A DNA stretch of 64,000 nucleotides from positions 42,041-106,040 of the forward strand of contig JAEELF010000036.1 in assembly GCA_016288815.1 (NCBI GenBank). Direction: 5' to 3'. The position numbers and the translations under genes were made by a program. The DNA comes from Ruminococcus sp. (GTDB lineage: Bacteria; Bacillota; Clostridia; Oscillospirales; Ruminococcaceae). Positions 1-10,725 of the stretch are shown here, piece by piece. The notes under the pieces were generated by a model. That model was not told the DNA's origin. It searched no databases and was given only the letters and a program-made list of their open reading frames with translations. Numbering within the stretch: position 1 is the stretch's first letter; the number at the start of each line of letters is the position of its first letter.

Positions 1-847
<847 letters not shown>

Positions 848-870
848 CTATAATTAATTCGTAATACGCA

Positions 871-1935
871 TTATACAAGCTCGTTCCTGCCCTGTTCCTT
901 TAGCTGGGCAATGACCTGCTTGACGTCCTGGGTGTTATTCTTCGAGCAGACGAGCAGGACATCGTCCGTATCGACGATGATGAGGTCCTCGATACCGATA
1001 GCCGCCACAAGACGCTTCCCGCCGACAATGGTCGAGCGCTCTGCACCGACGGAGATGACGTCTCCCTCAATATAATTCTTGTCGTCGTCGGTCTCGTTTA
1101 TACGCTCTATGGCGAGCCAGCTGCCCACGTCATCCCAGCCGAAGCTGCCGGGGATAGTGAATATATCCTCTGCCTTTTCCATGATACCGAAGTCGATGGA
1201 CTCGCTCGGGAAAGCCTCGAACTCGTTGACGAGGGTGTATGTGTAATTGTCGGTGCCGAAAGCCTCTCCTATGCGGAGCGCGCCCTCGTATACCGACGGC
1301 ATGAACTTCCTGAGGTTGTTCATTATGGAGCTTATCTTCCACACGAACATACCGCTGTTCCAGAGGTACTTTCCGGACTTGAGGTACTGCTTTGCGGTCG
1401 CGCGGTCGGGCTTCTCGACGAAGCGCTCAACTGCGTATGCACTGCCGTTCTCCTCGCCGAAGTTGATGTAACCGTAGCCGGTCTCGGGGTATGTCGGGGT
1501 GATACCGATAGTCACGAGGTTCTTGTCATCCTTGGCGACTGCGATCGCCTTTTTGAGGGTGTTCACATAGATGTCCTCGTAGCCGATGAGGTGGTCGGAC
1601 GGGAGCACGAGCATTATCGCGTCGTCGTACTTCCTGCTGATGACCGCCGCCGCGAATGCGATACAGGGAGCTGTATTGCGGGCGCAGGGCTCCGCGAGGA
1701 TATTCTCCTGCGGCACGTCCGGCAGCTGCTCAGCGACGAGGTCGGTGTAAGCGGCATTGGTGACGATGTAGACGTCCTCAGCCGAAACGAGCGGCTCGAG
1801 CCTCTTGACGGTCTTCTGTACCATGGTCAGACCGTCCTTTGTGAGTGAAAGGAACTGCTTGGGACAGGTGTTCCTGCTTTTGGGCCAGAAACGCTCGCCT
1901 CTGCCGCCTGCCATGATGACTGCTGTTATCTTCAT
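871..1935 (-). CDS. manC: Mannose-1-phosphate guanylyltransferase
   Basis: ORF 354 aa; MAGGRGERFWPKSRNTCPKQFL nucleotidyltransferase signature, FVEKPD, WNSGMF. Confidence 0.92.
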   Translation of the reverse strand: MKITAVIMAGGRGERFWPKSRNTCPKQFLSLTKDGLTMVQKTVKRLEPLVSAEDVYIVTNAAYTDLVAEQLPDVPQENILAEPCARNTAPCIAFAAAVISRKYDDAIMLVLPSDHLIGYEDIYVNTLKKAIAVAKDDKNLVTIGITPTYPETGYGYINFGEENGSAYAVERFVEKPDRATAKQYLKSGKYLWNSGMFVWKISSIMNNLRKFMPSVYEGALRIGEAFGTDNYTYTLVNEFEAFPSESIDFGIMEKAEDIFTIPGSFGWDDVGSWLAIERINETDDDKNYIEGDVISVGAERSTIVGGKRLVAAIGIEDLIIVDTDDVLLVCSKNNTQDVKQVIAQLKEQGRNELV

Positions 1936-3317
1936 TTGTCGTTCTCCTCTTTCCTGCTCTCCGGGAACGGCAGCACGCCCTCTTCTGTTTCTGCGTTGGT
2001 CTTGCCGGGGAAGAGCATAGTTTTCAGGGTCATTAATATTATCTGGAGGTCCATGCGCAGCGAGTAGTTCTCGATGTACATGAGATCCATTTTCAGCTTG
2101 TCGTAGGGAGATGTGTCATACACGCCCGTGACCTGCGCATAGCCGGTCAGACCCGCCTTTACCTTCAGGCGGAAGTCGAATTCGGGCATTTCCTTCATGT
2201 ATTCCTCAGTCAGCTCCGGACGCTCCGGGCGCGGTCCGACCACGGACATCTCACCCTTGAGTATGTTGAAGAGCTGCGGGAACTCGTCGATACGGAACTT
2301 CCTGAGCACCTTGCCCACGGGGGTTATGCGGTCGTCCTCCTCGGAAGCGAGCTGCGGGACGCCGTTCTTTTCCGCGTCAACGATCATGCTGCGGAACTTG
2401 TAGACGTAGAATTCCCTGTTGTCGATAGTGAGGCGCTTCTGCTTGTACAGCACCGGACCGCCGTCGTAGAGCTTGACCGCTATCGCGGATATGAGCATGA
2501 ACGGCGAAGCGGGTATTATCGCGATGAGCGAGAATACGATGTCGAACACGCGCTTGAAGAAGCGCTGCTCGAAGTCCAGTCCGTAATTGCGGCAGAGCAG
2601 CAGCGGCGAATCGAACAGACGTATATCCTCCGCGCCTCTTACGATTATGTCCGATATCTTGGGAGCTATGTATGCCCTGACGTTGTTGCGGAAGCAGAAT
2701 TTAAGGAGGTCGTTGCGCGTACCTGCCGGGATATCGCAGATTATGACGCCCTCGTACTTCATTATCTGCTCGAGGATATAGTCCTCGGGCTCGTTTATGC
2801 TGACGGACTCGCAGATCATGTACTTGTCCACGCGCTGGCTCATCTTGAGCACAAGCGACGCGGCCTGATGGCTGCCGTAGATGATGATGAGCTTCCTCGG
2901 GGGGTATATCAGGAAGTAGAACCACCCCGACACGACCGTCCATATGGAAATGAATCCGAAGTCGGCGAAGGTCATCAGGAATATCGGCATCGCGCGCATG
3001 AAGTCACGTCCGATAAGGCTGATCATGAAGTACGCGACGAAGTTCACGCACGCCATTGAGATCAGCTGCGAGTACAGCATATCGGTCTTTTTGAGGTAGC
3101 CCACCTTGAAGCCGCCGTACGCCTTGAAGAACAGCGCGGTCAGAAGGCAGTATATTCCGATGAGCACCCAGTTGCCTCGCCTGTAGAACGGCAGGACTAT
3201 GGTCTCGCTGTAGTATGTGTACCACACGAAGGCGAAGGTGCCCGTGAGGATACCGAGAAGTATGAGAGCGAGACTGAGGGATATTATTCTTTTATACCGG
3301 TCTCTTTTGCTTATCAT
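1932..3317 (-). CDS. Polyprenyl glycosylphosphotransferase (priming sugar transferase for exopolysaccharide)
   Basis: ORF 461 aa with N-terminal TM helices and bacterial sugar transferase domain (KRVFDIVFSL..., YKFRSMIVDAE, RKFRIDEFPQLFNILKGEMSVVGPRPERPE). Confidence 0.92.
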   Translation of the reverse strand: MISKRDRYKRIISLSLALILLGILTGTFAFVWYTYYSETIVLPFYRRGNWVLIGIYCLLTALFFKAYGGFKVGYLKKTDMLYSQLISMACVNFVAYFMISLIGRDFMRAMPIFLMTFADFGFISIWTVVSGWFYFLIYPPRKLIIIYGSHQAASLVLKMSQRVDKYMICESVSINEPEDYILEQIMKYEGVIICDIPAGTRNDLLKFCFRNNVRAYIAPKISDIIVRGAEDIRLFDSPLLLCRNYGLDFEQRFFKRVFDIVFSLIAIIPASPFMLISAIAVKLYDGGPVLYKQKRLTIDNREFYVYKFRSMIVDAEKNGVPQLASEEDDRITPVGKVLRKFRIDEFPQLFNILKGEMSVVGPRPERPELTEEYMKEMPEFDFRLKVKAGLTGYAQVTGVYDTSPYDKLKMDLMYIENYSLRMDLQIILMTLKTMLFPGKTNAETEEGVLPFPESRKEENDK

Positions 3318-3554
3318 GATATTTCCGGCGTATTGAGCCGGGTCTCCTTTGTTATTTTTGTATCTATCTTATATGCAACGTCATATAACGCTACATAGTC
3401 ATTATAACAAATACGCCCGCCTGTGTCAATAGAATCCGGCGGAATTTACAAATTTCCCTGCATTTTTATGGCAGTATGCACAACTACCCTTTATGGACGG
3501 GGCAGTTACGGGCGGGAAATCCTCCCCATGGACGTGCATTTTTTCTCATACCAC

Positions 3555-3583
3555 TTGACAAACCGCATAAAACGTGCTATTAT
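3555..3583 (+). promoter_or_regulatory. Sigma-A type promoter upstream of the Leu T-box
   Basis: TTGACA (3555-3560), 17-bp spacer, TATTAT (3578-3583). Confidence 0.7.
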
Positions 3584-3599
3584 GAGAATCACCAAAAAT

Positions 3600-3960
3600 G
3601 CGATGAAGGGAAACAAAGCCCGCAGATGTTTTCACAGAGAGCTGCCGGAGGGTGAAAGGCAGCAGACGGACACGGGTCATAGCTCCTCCCTGAGCAGTCG
3701 GCTGAAAGCGGCGGGTGCGGTCTGGAATGGCGGTGCTGTCTGAAAGGGCAGCGGGGTCTGTGAGGCGGCGCGGTCTGGGATGACAGCGCGGTCTGAGAAG
3801 GCAGTGCGCGGCAGAGTAGGCTTGAACGGGCTCTCCCGTTACAGAGATATGCGTTGATCCGACGCAGACGAGTGGGCGTATCATACGTCAAGAAGAGTGG
3901 TACCACGGAGTAAGAATCAGCTTCGTCTCTTCCATGCACTGCATGGAGGAGACTTTTTTA
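3600..3960 (+). ncRNA. T-box leader, probable leucine specifier (CTC at 3683-3685)
   Basis: Stem I apical region GCTGCCGGAGGGTGAAAGGCAGC; specifier context ATAG-CTC-CTCC-CTGAGC; T-box core AGAGTGGTACCACGG (~3894-3908); terminator GTCTCTTCCATGCACTGCATGGAGGAGAC+T-run (3924-3959). Directly upstream of leuA. Confidence 0.85.
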
Positions 3961-4005
3961 TTGCCATTATGCAGTTTTCAAACGGATCGGAACGGAGGTA
4001 TTTTT

Positions 4006-5676
4006 ATGAAAAACATCCAGAAGTACACGCGGCAGTTCTTTGAAGCGCCGCAGACCGCGATGAAATGGGCTCAGCGCTCCTATATCGACCGCGCCCCGCA
4101 GTGGTGCAGCGTAGATCTGCGCGACGGCAACCAGGCTCTCATCACGCCTATGAGTCTCGGCGAAAAGCTCGAATTCTTCAGCAAGCTGGTGGAGATAGGC
4201 TTCAAGGAGATAGAGATCGGCTTCCCGGCGGCTTCTGACACCGAATACGAGTTCTGCCGCGCCCTCATCGAGCAGGACCTCATTCCCGATGACGTCGCGA
4301 TACAGGTGCTCACGCAGTCCCGCGAGCACATAATCGAAAAGACCTTCGAGGCTCTGCGCGGCTGCAAAAACGCGATAGTCCACCTCTACAACTCGACCTC
4401 CGCGGCTCAGCGGGAGCAGGTCTTCCGCAAGTCGAAGGAGGAGATAAAGGCTATCGCCGTAGAGGGCGCGAAGCTCTGCAAGGAGTACCGCGAGCGCTAT
4501 GAGGGCAATTACAGGTTCGAGTACTCGCCCGAGAGCTTCACCGGCACCGAGCCCGAATTCGCCCTTGAGGTCTGCAACGCCGTTCTCGACGTATGGCAGC
4601 CGACCCCCGGCGACAAGGTCATAATCAACCTCCCTGTGACCGTGCAGCTGTCCATGCCGCACGTCTACGCGAATCAGGTGGAGTATATGTGCGAGAACCT
4701 GAGATACCGCGAGAACGTGATAGTTTCGCTGCATCCCCACAACGACCGCGGATGCGCGGTCGCGGACACTGAAATGGGTCTGCTCGCGGGCGCTGACCGC
4801 GTCGAGGGAACACTCTTCGGAAACGGCGAGCGCACGGGCAATGTGGACATCATCACCCTCGCGCTGAATATGTACTCACAGGGCATCGACCCGCAGCTCG
4901 AGCTCGGTGATATACCGTCGATAACCGAGATATATACCCGCGTCACCGGCATGAGCGTCTACGAGCGCCAGCCGTACTCCGGAAAGCTCGTCTTTGCGGC
5001 GTTCTCGGGCTCGCACCAGGACGCGATCGCGAAGGGAATGAAGTGGCGCGAGGAAAAGGGCTCGGAGATATGGAACGTTCCCTATCTTCCGATCGACCCC
5101 AGCGACGTCGGGCGCAGGTACGAGACCGACGTTATCCGTATCAACAGTCAGTCCGGAAAGGGCGGTATCGGGTTTATCCTCGAGACCCGCTTCGGCTACG
5201 ACCTTCCCAAGAAAATGCGGGAGAGCGTGGGGTATCTGGTCAAGGGCATTTCCGACCGCAGCCACCGCGAGCTCATGCCGGACGAGGTCTACGAGATATT
5301 CCGCAGCAACTATGTGGACATCACCTCCCCGCTTGCGCTCACGGAGGCACACTTCGCCCAGCGCAACGGCATCGAGGCGTCCATTGACGTTGATTTCAAC
5401 GGCAAGCATATCCACGCGGTAGACAGCGGAAACGGACGTCTTGACGCTGTCAGCAACGCGATACGCTCCTGCACGGGGCTTGAGTACAGTCTCAACACCT
5501 ACACCGAGCACGCGCTGGAGGTCGGCTCGACCTCGCAGGCGGTGTCTTATGTTGGGATAGTGTCGGCGGGCGGAGAGTGCTTCTGGGGCACGGGTATCGA
5601 CAACGATATCATTTCCTCGTCGATAAAGGCGCTGGTCAGCGCGGTGAACAATATGGTGCGCGGCTCGGCGGTGTGA
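4006..5676 (+). CDS. leuA: 2-isopropylmalate synthase (long/type 2 form)
   Basis: ORF track 3934..5676; start placed at ATG 4006 after GGAGG. APQWCSVDLRDGNQALI, HPHNDRGCAVADTE, GNGERTGNVD motifs. Confidence 0.95.
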   Translation: MKNIQKYTRQFFEAPQTAMKWAQRSYIDRAPQWCSVDLRDGNQALITPMSLGEKLEFFSKLVEIGFKEIEIGFPAASDTEYEFCRALIEQDLIPDDVAIQVLTQSREHIIEKTFEALRGCKNAIVHLYNSTSAAQREQVFRKSKEEIKAIAVEGAKLCKEYRERYEGNYRFEYSPESFTGTEPEFALEVCNAVLDVWQPTPGDKVIINLPVTVQLSMPHVYANQVEYMCENLRYRENVIVSLHPHNDRGCAVADTEMGLLAGADRVEGTLFGNGERTGNVDIITLALNMYSQGIDPQLELGDIPSITEIYTRVTGMSVYERQPYSGKLVFAAFSGSHQDAIAKGMKWREEKGSEIWNVPYLPIDPSDVGRRYETDVIRINSQSGKGGIGFILETRFGYDLPKKMRESVGYLVKGISDRSHRELMPDEVYEIFRSNYVDITSPLALTEAHFAQRNGIEASIDVDFNGKHIHAVDSGNGRLDAVSNAIRSCTGLEYSLNTYTEHALEVGSTSQAVSYVGIVSAGGECFWGTGIDNDIISSSIKALVSAVNNMVRGSAV

Positions 5677-5774
5677 CGCAGCACCGCGCCTGACACCGCT
5701 CGCGATCATGCACAATAAACCGTGTTGAAAACTGTGTGTAGTGCATAAAATAAAATCAAATATCCCGCTCCTTA

Positions 5775-5803
5775 TTGATTTCTTTATTAAAAAGTGCTAT
5801 CAT
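5775..5803 (+). promoter_or_regulatory. Promoter of ilvB leader
   Basis: TTGATT (5775-5780), 17-bp spacer, TATCAT (5798-5803). Confidence 0.55.
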
Positions 5804-5834
5804 TGGTAGCAAGAGTTGTCATAAGGAGCGAAGC

Positions 5835-5945
5835 ATGATGAGAACCGAAATGATATCTTCCGGTACTGTCCTGATCTGCGGCGCGGTCGTCAGCTCGGCT
5901 GACCGCAGTCTTAGTCCGCTCTGCCCGAATGAAGCTCTTGCCTGA
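5835..5945 (+). CDS. Candidate 36-aa ilvB leader peptide MMRTEMISSGTVLICGAVVSSADRSLSPLCPNEALA
   Basis: Strong SD AAGGAG (5823-5828) before ATG 5835; VLI and VV codon cluster; followed by an intrinsic terminator before ilvB. Confidence 0.6.
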   Translation: MMRTEMISSGTVLICGAVVSSADRSLSPLCPNEALA

Positions 5946-5979
5946 CGTGTACGCTGCGCGTACCGGTAATGTGCGCTAT

Positions 5980-6007
5980 CTCCGGCAGAACGCCGGAGTT
6001 TTTTTGT
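5980..6007 (+). terminator. Attenuator-type intrinsic terminator before ilvB
   Basis: CTCCGGC-AGAAC-GCCGGAG followed by T7; ends about 30 nt before the ilvB ATG. Confidence 0.8.
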
Positions 6008-6039
6008 TTAACATAAATTTTTGAGAAGGAATAATAAGC

Positions 6040-7776
6040 ATGGAGATCTCAGGTGCAAAGATCGTTGTTGAGACTCTGATCGAGCAGGGCTGCGATACCG
6101 TTTTCGGCTTCCCCGGCGGTCAGGTCATCGACCTCTACGACGAGCTGTATACCGCTCGCGACAGGATAAGACACATTCTCACCGCCCACGAGCAGGGCGC
6201 TGCTCACGCTGCTGACGGCTACGCGAGAGCCACCGGCAAGACCGGCGTAGTCATCGCGACCTCGGGTCCGGGCGCGACCAACCTCGTTACGGGCATAGCT
6301 ACGGCTTACCTCGATTCTGTGCCGCTCGTGGCGATAACGGGAAACGTTCCGTGCTCGCTCATCGGCAGGGACAGCTTCCAGGAGGTCGATATCGTCGGCG
6401 TGACCATGCCCGTGACGAAGCACAATTTCATCGTCAAGGACGTAAACGAGCTCGCGGACACTATCCGCATGGCTTTCAAGATAGCGAAATCAGGACGCCC
6501 GGGGCCTGTCCTCGTTGATATCCCCAAGGACGTCCAGACAGCGCTGTGCAGCTTCGAGGCACAGAAGCAGCCTGTCATACCCTACCCGCTACGGTTCGCG
6601 GACGAGGGCAGGCTCGAAAGGGCTGCCGAGATGATAAGGAACGCGCAGCGTCCGTACATCTACTTCGGCGGCGGCGTGATCTCGGGCAAGGCTTCGCAGG
6701 AGCTCCTTGAGTTCGCGGAAAAGATCGATGCGCCTATGGGCTGCTCGCTCATGGGACTGTCCGCAGTTCCGACCGACCACCCCCGCTTCCTCGGTATGCA
6801 GGGTATGCACGGCCACTTCGCCTCCTCCGCAGCCGAGGCTGAGTCTGACCTCGTTATCGCGCTCGGGGTGAGGTTCTCCGACAGATCGACCGGCAACAAG
6901 GAGCGCTCCTCAAGGAATTTCAGGCTCATCCATATCGACATAGACTGCGCTGAGCTCCAGAAGAATGTCTTCGCAGACCTTGCTGCTGAGGGCGACATCA
7001 AGGACGCGCTCGAGCGGCTCACTGCCATGATAAGCCAGCAGGAGCACCCGGACTGGTCCGCGCGGATAGTCCAGCTCCGTGCCGAGGAGAAGCGCCGCAC
7101 AGAGCGTGCGCTCGCTGCCTCCCGCAGCAAGGGATACGTTATCCCCTCCGTGCCCGGCGATACGGATAATAAGCCCGCTCCACGCCGGCTCGATCCATAC
7201 ACGATCATCGACATCGTCAGTGCGGGCGCGGACGACCCGATAGTAGTCACAGACGTCGGTCAGCACCAGATGTGGACTGCCCAGAGATACCCGCTTAAAC
7301 GCCCGAGGAGCTTCCTTTCGAGCGGCGGACTGGGTACGATGGGCTTCGGCGTGGGAGCTGCCATAGGCGCTCACGCAGCGACTGGCAAACGCATAGTTCT
7401 GTTCACGGGCGACGGCGGCTTCGGCATGAGCCTGAACGAGCTCGCGACCGCTGTGACCCAGCACACCCCCGTGGTCATAATCATCATGAACAACGGAGTG
7501 CTCGGCATGGTGCGCCAGCTCCAGACCATGTTCTACGACAGGCACTACTCCAACACCACCCTCAACCGCCGGACGAACTTCGTGCGGCTCGCGGAGGCTT
7601 TCGGAGCAGCAGGGGCGCAGTGTACCACTGCTGAGGAGCTCGAAAAGGCGGTAAAGGACGCATTCGGGTACAACGGTCCGTTCGTCATCGACTGCGCAGT
7701 GGACTGCGACGAATTCGTGCTGCCCATGCTCCCGCCGGGCGGCTCGATAGACGAGATAATCACAGAGATAGACTGA
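6040..7776 (+). CDS. ilvB: Acetolactate synthase large subunit
   Basis: 578 aa ThDP enzyme; GGQVIDLYDEL, HEQGAAHAADGYARATGKTGV, GDGGFGMSLNELATA. Confidence 0.95.
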   Translation: MEISGAKIVVETLIEQGCDTVFGFPGGQVIDLYDELYTARDRIRHILTAHEQGAAHAADGYARATGKTGVVIATSGPGATNLVTGIATAYLDSVPLVAITGNVPCSLIGRDSFQEVDIVGVTMPVTKHNFIVKDVNELADTIRMAFKIAKSGRPGPVLVDIPKDVQTALCSFEAQKQPVIPYPLRFADEGRLERAAEMIRNAQRPYIYFGGGVISGKASQELLEFAEKIDAPMGCSLMGLSAVPTDHPRFLGMQGMHGHFASSAAEAESDLVIALGVRFSDRSTGNKERSSRNFRLIHIDIDCAELQKNVFADLAAEGDIKDALERLTAMISQQEHPDWSARIVQLRAEEKRRTERALAASRSKGYVIPSVPGDTDNKPAPRRLDPYTIIDIVSAGADDPIVVTDVGQHQMWTAQRYPLKRPRSFLSSGGLGTMGFGVGAAIGAHAATGKRIVLFTGDGGFGMSLNELATAVTQHTPVVIIIMNNGVLGMVRQLQTMFYDRHYSNTTLNRRTNFVRLAEAFGAAGAQCTTAEELEKAVKDAFGYNGPFVIDCAVDCDEFVLPMLPPGGSIDEIITEID

Positions 7777-7786
7777 GGTGAGCACA

Positions 7787-8290
7787 ATGGGAGATCAGTA
7801 TGTAATAGCCGTTCTGGTATCGAATATATCCGGCGTGCTCTCAAGAGTATCGGGAATGTTCACGCGGCGCGGCTTCAATATCGACTCGCTGACCGTGGGC
7901 GAGACCGAATCGCCGGGATTTTCGCGCATTACGATATCCTTCCGCGGCGACGATGACATCAAGGAGAAGATACTCCGCCAGCTCGAAAAGCTGCACGACG
8001 TCCGCGAGGTCGAGGTGCTCGACCAGAACGGCTCCGTTATCCGTGAGCTGCTGCTGATAAAGGTCCGCAACTCGCAGGACTACCGTCAGGACATCATGAC
8101 CGCGGTGGAGATATTCCGCTCGAAGATAGTGGACTACTCCCCGACGGCGCTCGTGTGTGAGCTGACCGGCGAGAGCTCGAAGATAGATGCATTCATCGAG
8201 CTCGTCAAGCCCTACGGGATAATGGAGATGTGCCGCACGGGGATAGTGTCCCTTGAGCGCGGCGAGAACTGCCTGAAGACCGTAAAATAA
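7787..8290 (+). CDS. ilvN: Acetolactate synthase small subunit (ACT domain)
   Basis: VLVSNISGVLSRVSGMFTRRGFNIDSLTVGETE; ATG 7787 preferred to the GTG at 7778. Confidence 0.93.
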   Translation: MGDQYVIAVLVSNISGVLSRVSGMFTRRGFNIDSLTVGETESPGFSRITISFRGDDDIKEKILRQLEKLHDVREVEVLDQNGSVIRELLLIKVRNSQDYRQDIMTAVEIFRSKIVDYSPTALVCELTGESSKIDAFIELVKPYGIMEMCRTGIVSLERGENCLKTVK

Positions 8291-8339
8291 CGGTGTGATG
8301 CTGCACATCGCATAAAACAAACACAAAGGAGCTGTCTGT

Positions 8340-8903
8340 ATGAAGCTGCTGATAAGGCGCGCACTGCCGGAGGACGCAGAGGCGCTGCTCGGGATATACG
8401 CATATTACGTCAAATACACCGCGGTGACGTTCGAGTACGACGTCCCGACCGTTGAGGAGTTCCGCAGGCGCATGGAGGAGATAACCGTCCGGCACCCCTA
8501 TATCCTCGCGGAGGCTGACGGAAAGGTAGTGGGCTTCGCCTACGCAGCCCCGTTCGTGGGTCGCAGAGCCTATGACTGGTCGGCAGAGCTGACCGTCTAC
8601 GCGCACAAGGACTTCCAGAAATGCGGCATAGGCAAGCACCTCTACACCGAGCTCGAGGAGATACTCCGCAGAATGGGCGTGACCAACCTGTACGCCTGCA
8701 TTTCCGTCCCAGAGACCGAGGACAAGTACCTCACCGACAACAGCCTCGGCTTCCACAGGCACATGGGCTATGCGGTCGCGGGACGCTTCCATAAGTGCGG
8801 GTACAAGTTCTCAACGTGGTACGACATGGTATGGGTCGAGAAGACGATAGGAAGTCACTTCACTAATCAGCCCGAGGTGATAAGCTACAGCGACCTCAAA
8901 TAA
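8340..8903 (+). CDS. GNAT N-acetyltransferase (phosphinothricin acetyltransferase-like)
   Basis: 187 aa; IRRALPEDAEALLGIYAYYV, KCGIGKHLYTELEEILRRMG (acetyl-CoA loop), HRHMGYAVAGRFHKCGYKFSTWYDM. Confidence 0.85.
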   Translation: MKLLIRRALPEDAEALLGIYAYYVKYTAVTFEYDVPTVEEFRRRMEEITVRHPYILAEADGKVVGFAYAAPFVGRRAYDWSAELTVYAHKDFQKCGIGKHLYTELEEILRRMGVTNLYACISVPETEDKYLTDNSLGFHRHMGYAVAGRFHKCGYKFSTWYDMVWVEKTIGSHFTNQPEVISYSDLK

Positions 8904-8922
8904 TACTTGAAAGCGTGATAAT

Positions 8923-10191
8923 ATGGCTATGACAATGACGCAGAAGATACTTGCGGCTCATTCCGGCAGGGAGAGCGTGCAGGCGGGAGAGCTTATCCTC
9001 GCCTCCCTCGACCTCGTGCTCGGCAACGACATCACCTCACCGGTCGCGATAAAGGAGTTCGCAAGGCTCGGCAGGGACAGCGTGTTCGACAGAGATAAGA
9101 TCACAATGGTCATGGACCACTTCGCCCCGAACAAGGACATCAAGGCGGCGGAGCAGTGCAAAATGTGCCGGGATTTCTGCGGCGAAAAGGACATAACCCA
9201 CTTTTACGATGTCGGGCAGATGGGCATTGAGCACGCCCTCCTACCGGAAAGAGGTCTCGTCACCGCCGGGAATGCGGTCATCGGCGCGGACTCCCACACC
9301 TGTACCTACGGAGCGCTCGGCGCTTTCTCGACGGGCGTCGGCTCGACGGACATGGCGTGCGCTATGGCGATAGGCAAGGCGTGGTTCAAGGTGCCCTCCG
9401 CAATGAGGATAGTCCTCACGGGAAAGCTGCGGAGGCACGTCTCCGGCAAGGACGTTATCCTGCATATCATCGGAAAAATAGGCGTGGACGGCGCGCTGTA
9501 CAAGTCTATGGAATTCACCGGCGAGGGGCTTTCGTCCCTGACTATGGCAGACCGCCTGTGCATAGCGAACATGGCTGTCGAAGCCGGCGCGAAGAACGGT
9601 ATCTTCGAGGTAGACGGCGTCACTCTCGCCTACCTGCGTGAGCACGGCGCGGTTGAGCCGGCAATATACACCGCCGACCCCGGCGCTGAGTACGACGAAA
9701 CACTGGAAATAGACCTCTCCGCGATAGAGCCGACGGTCGCATTCCCGCACCTGCCCGAGAACGCAAAGACATTCGGTGAGTTCAGCGAGATACCGATAGA
9801 TCAGGTGGTCATCGGGTCGTGCACGAACGGCAGACTGGAGGATCTCCGCGCGGCTGCGGAGATAATGCGGGGGAAGAAGTGCGCGAAGAACGTGCGCGTC
9901 ATCGTTATCCCCGCGACGCAGAGCATCTACCTCGCTGCAATGGAGGAGGGGCTGCTCCGGACGTTCATCGAGAGCGGCGCGGTCGTTTCGACACCGACCT
10001 GCGGACCCTGTCTCGGCGGACACATGGGCATACTCGCCGCCGGCGAGCGCGCAGTCACCACGACCAACCGTAACTTCGTAGGACGCATGGGGCACGTTGA
10101 TTCCGAGGTCTACCTCGCGAGCCCGGCAGTCGCGGCAGCGAGCGCAGTAACAGGACGCATAGCAAGTCCGTGGGAGGTGATGAGCGAATGA
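8923..10191 (+). CDS. leuC: 3-isopropylmalate dehydratase large subunit
   Basis: 422 aa; aconitase-type [49 protein letters not shown]. Confidence 0.95.
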   Translation: MAMTMTQKILAAHSGRESVQAGELILASLDLVLGNDITSPVAIKEFARLGRDSVFDRDKITMVMDHFAPNKDIKAAEQCKMCRDFCGEKDITHFYDVGQMGIEHALLPERGLVTAGNAVIGADSHTCTYGALGAFSTGVGSTDMACAMAIGKAWFKVPSAMRIVLTGKLRRHVSGKDVILHIIGKIGVDGALYKSMEFTGEGLSSLTMADRLCIANMAVEAGAKNGIFEVDGVTLAYLREHGAVEPAIYTADPGAEYDETLEIDLSAIEPTVAFPHLPENAKTFGEFSEIPIDQVVIGSCTNGRLEDLRAAAEIMRGKKCAKNVRVIVIPATQSIYLAAMEEGLLRTFIESGAVVSTPTCGPCLGGHMGILAAGERAVTTTNRNFVGRMGHVDSEVYLASPAVAAASAVTGRIASPWEVMSE

Positions 10192-10682
10192 AGTACACAG
10201 GCGATGTTATAAAATACGGCGACAACGTCGATACCGACGTCATAATCCCCGCGCGCTACCTCAACACGAGCGACCACGCGGAACTCGCCTCGCACTGCAT
10301 GGAGGACCTCGACAGGACCTTCGTATCCCGCGTTAAGCCGGGGGACATCATCGCTGCGGGGAACAACTTCGGCTGCGGCTCGTCCCGCGAGCACGCTCCT
10401 ATAGCTATCAAGGCGAGCGGAGTCTCGCTCGTCATCGCGAAGAGCTTCGCGCGTATCTTCTACCGCAACGCTATCAACATAGGTCTGGCGATAGTTGAAT
10501 GTCCCGAGGCGGCGGAGGCGATCTCCGAGGGCGACCGCGTGGAGGCTGACCTCGATAACGGCATTATCCGCGACCTGACTACGGGCGCGGAGTTCAGGAC
10601 AGCACCGTTCCCGGAGTTCATCCAGACGATGATCGGGAACGGCGGGCTGGTCAGCTCCATAGCGAACGGGGCGATAAAGTAG
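10188..10682 (+). CDS. leuD: 3-isopropylmalate dehydratase small subunit
   Basis: [26 protein letters not shown]...[21 protein letters not shown] overlap with the leuC stop. Confidence 0.95.
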   Translation: MKYTGDVIKYGDNVDTDVIIPARYLNTSDHAELASHCMEDLDRTFVSRVKPGDIIAAGNNFGCGSSREHAPIAIKASGVSLVIAKSFARIFYRNAINIGLAIVECPEAAEAISEGDRVEADLDNGIIRDLTTGAEFRTAPFPEFIQTMIGNGGLVSSIANGAIK

Positions 10683-10725
10683 ATTCGGAATGCGGAATCA
10701 GTAATTAGAAAAAGGTCTGATAAAC

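Noticed and set aside
3702-3811. Tandem repeat before leuA as coding sequence (ORFs 3546..3884 and 3589..3939 minus)
   Set aside because: It lies inside a T-box leader with promoter, stem I, T-box core and terminator; the minus ORFs are Arg/Pro/Ser-rich shadows without SD.
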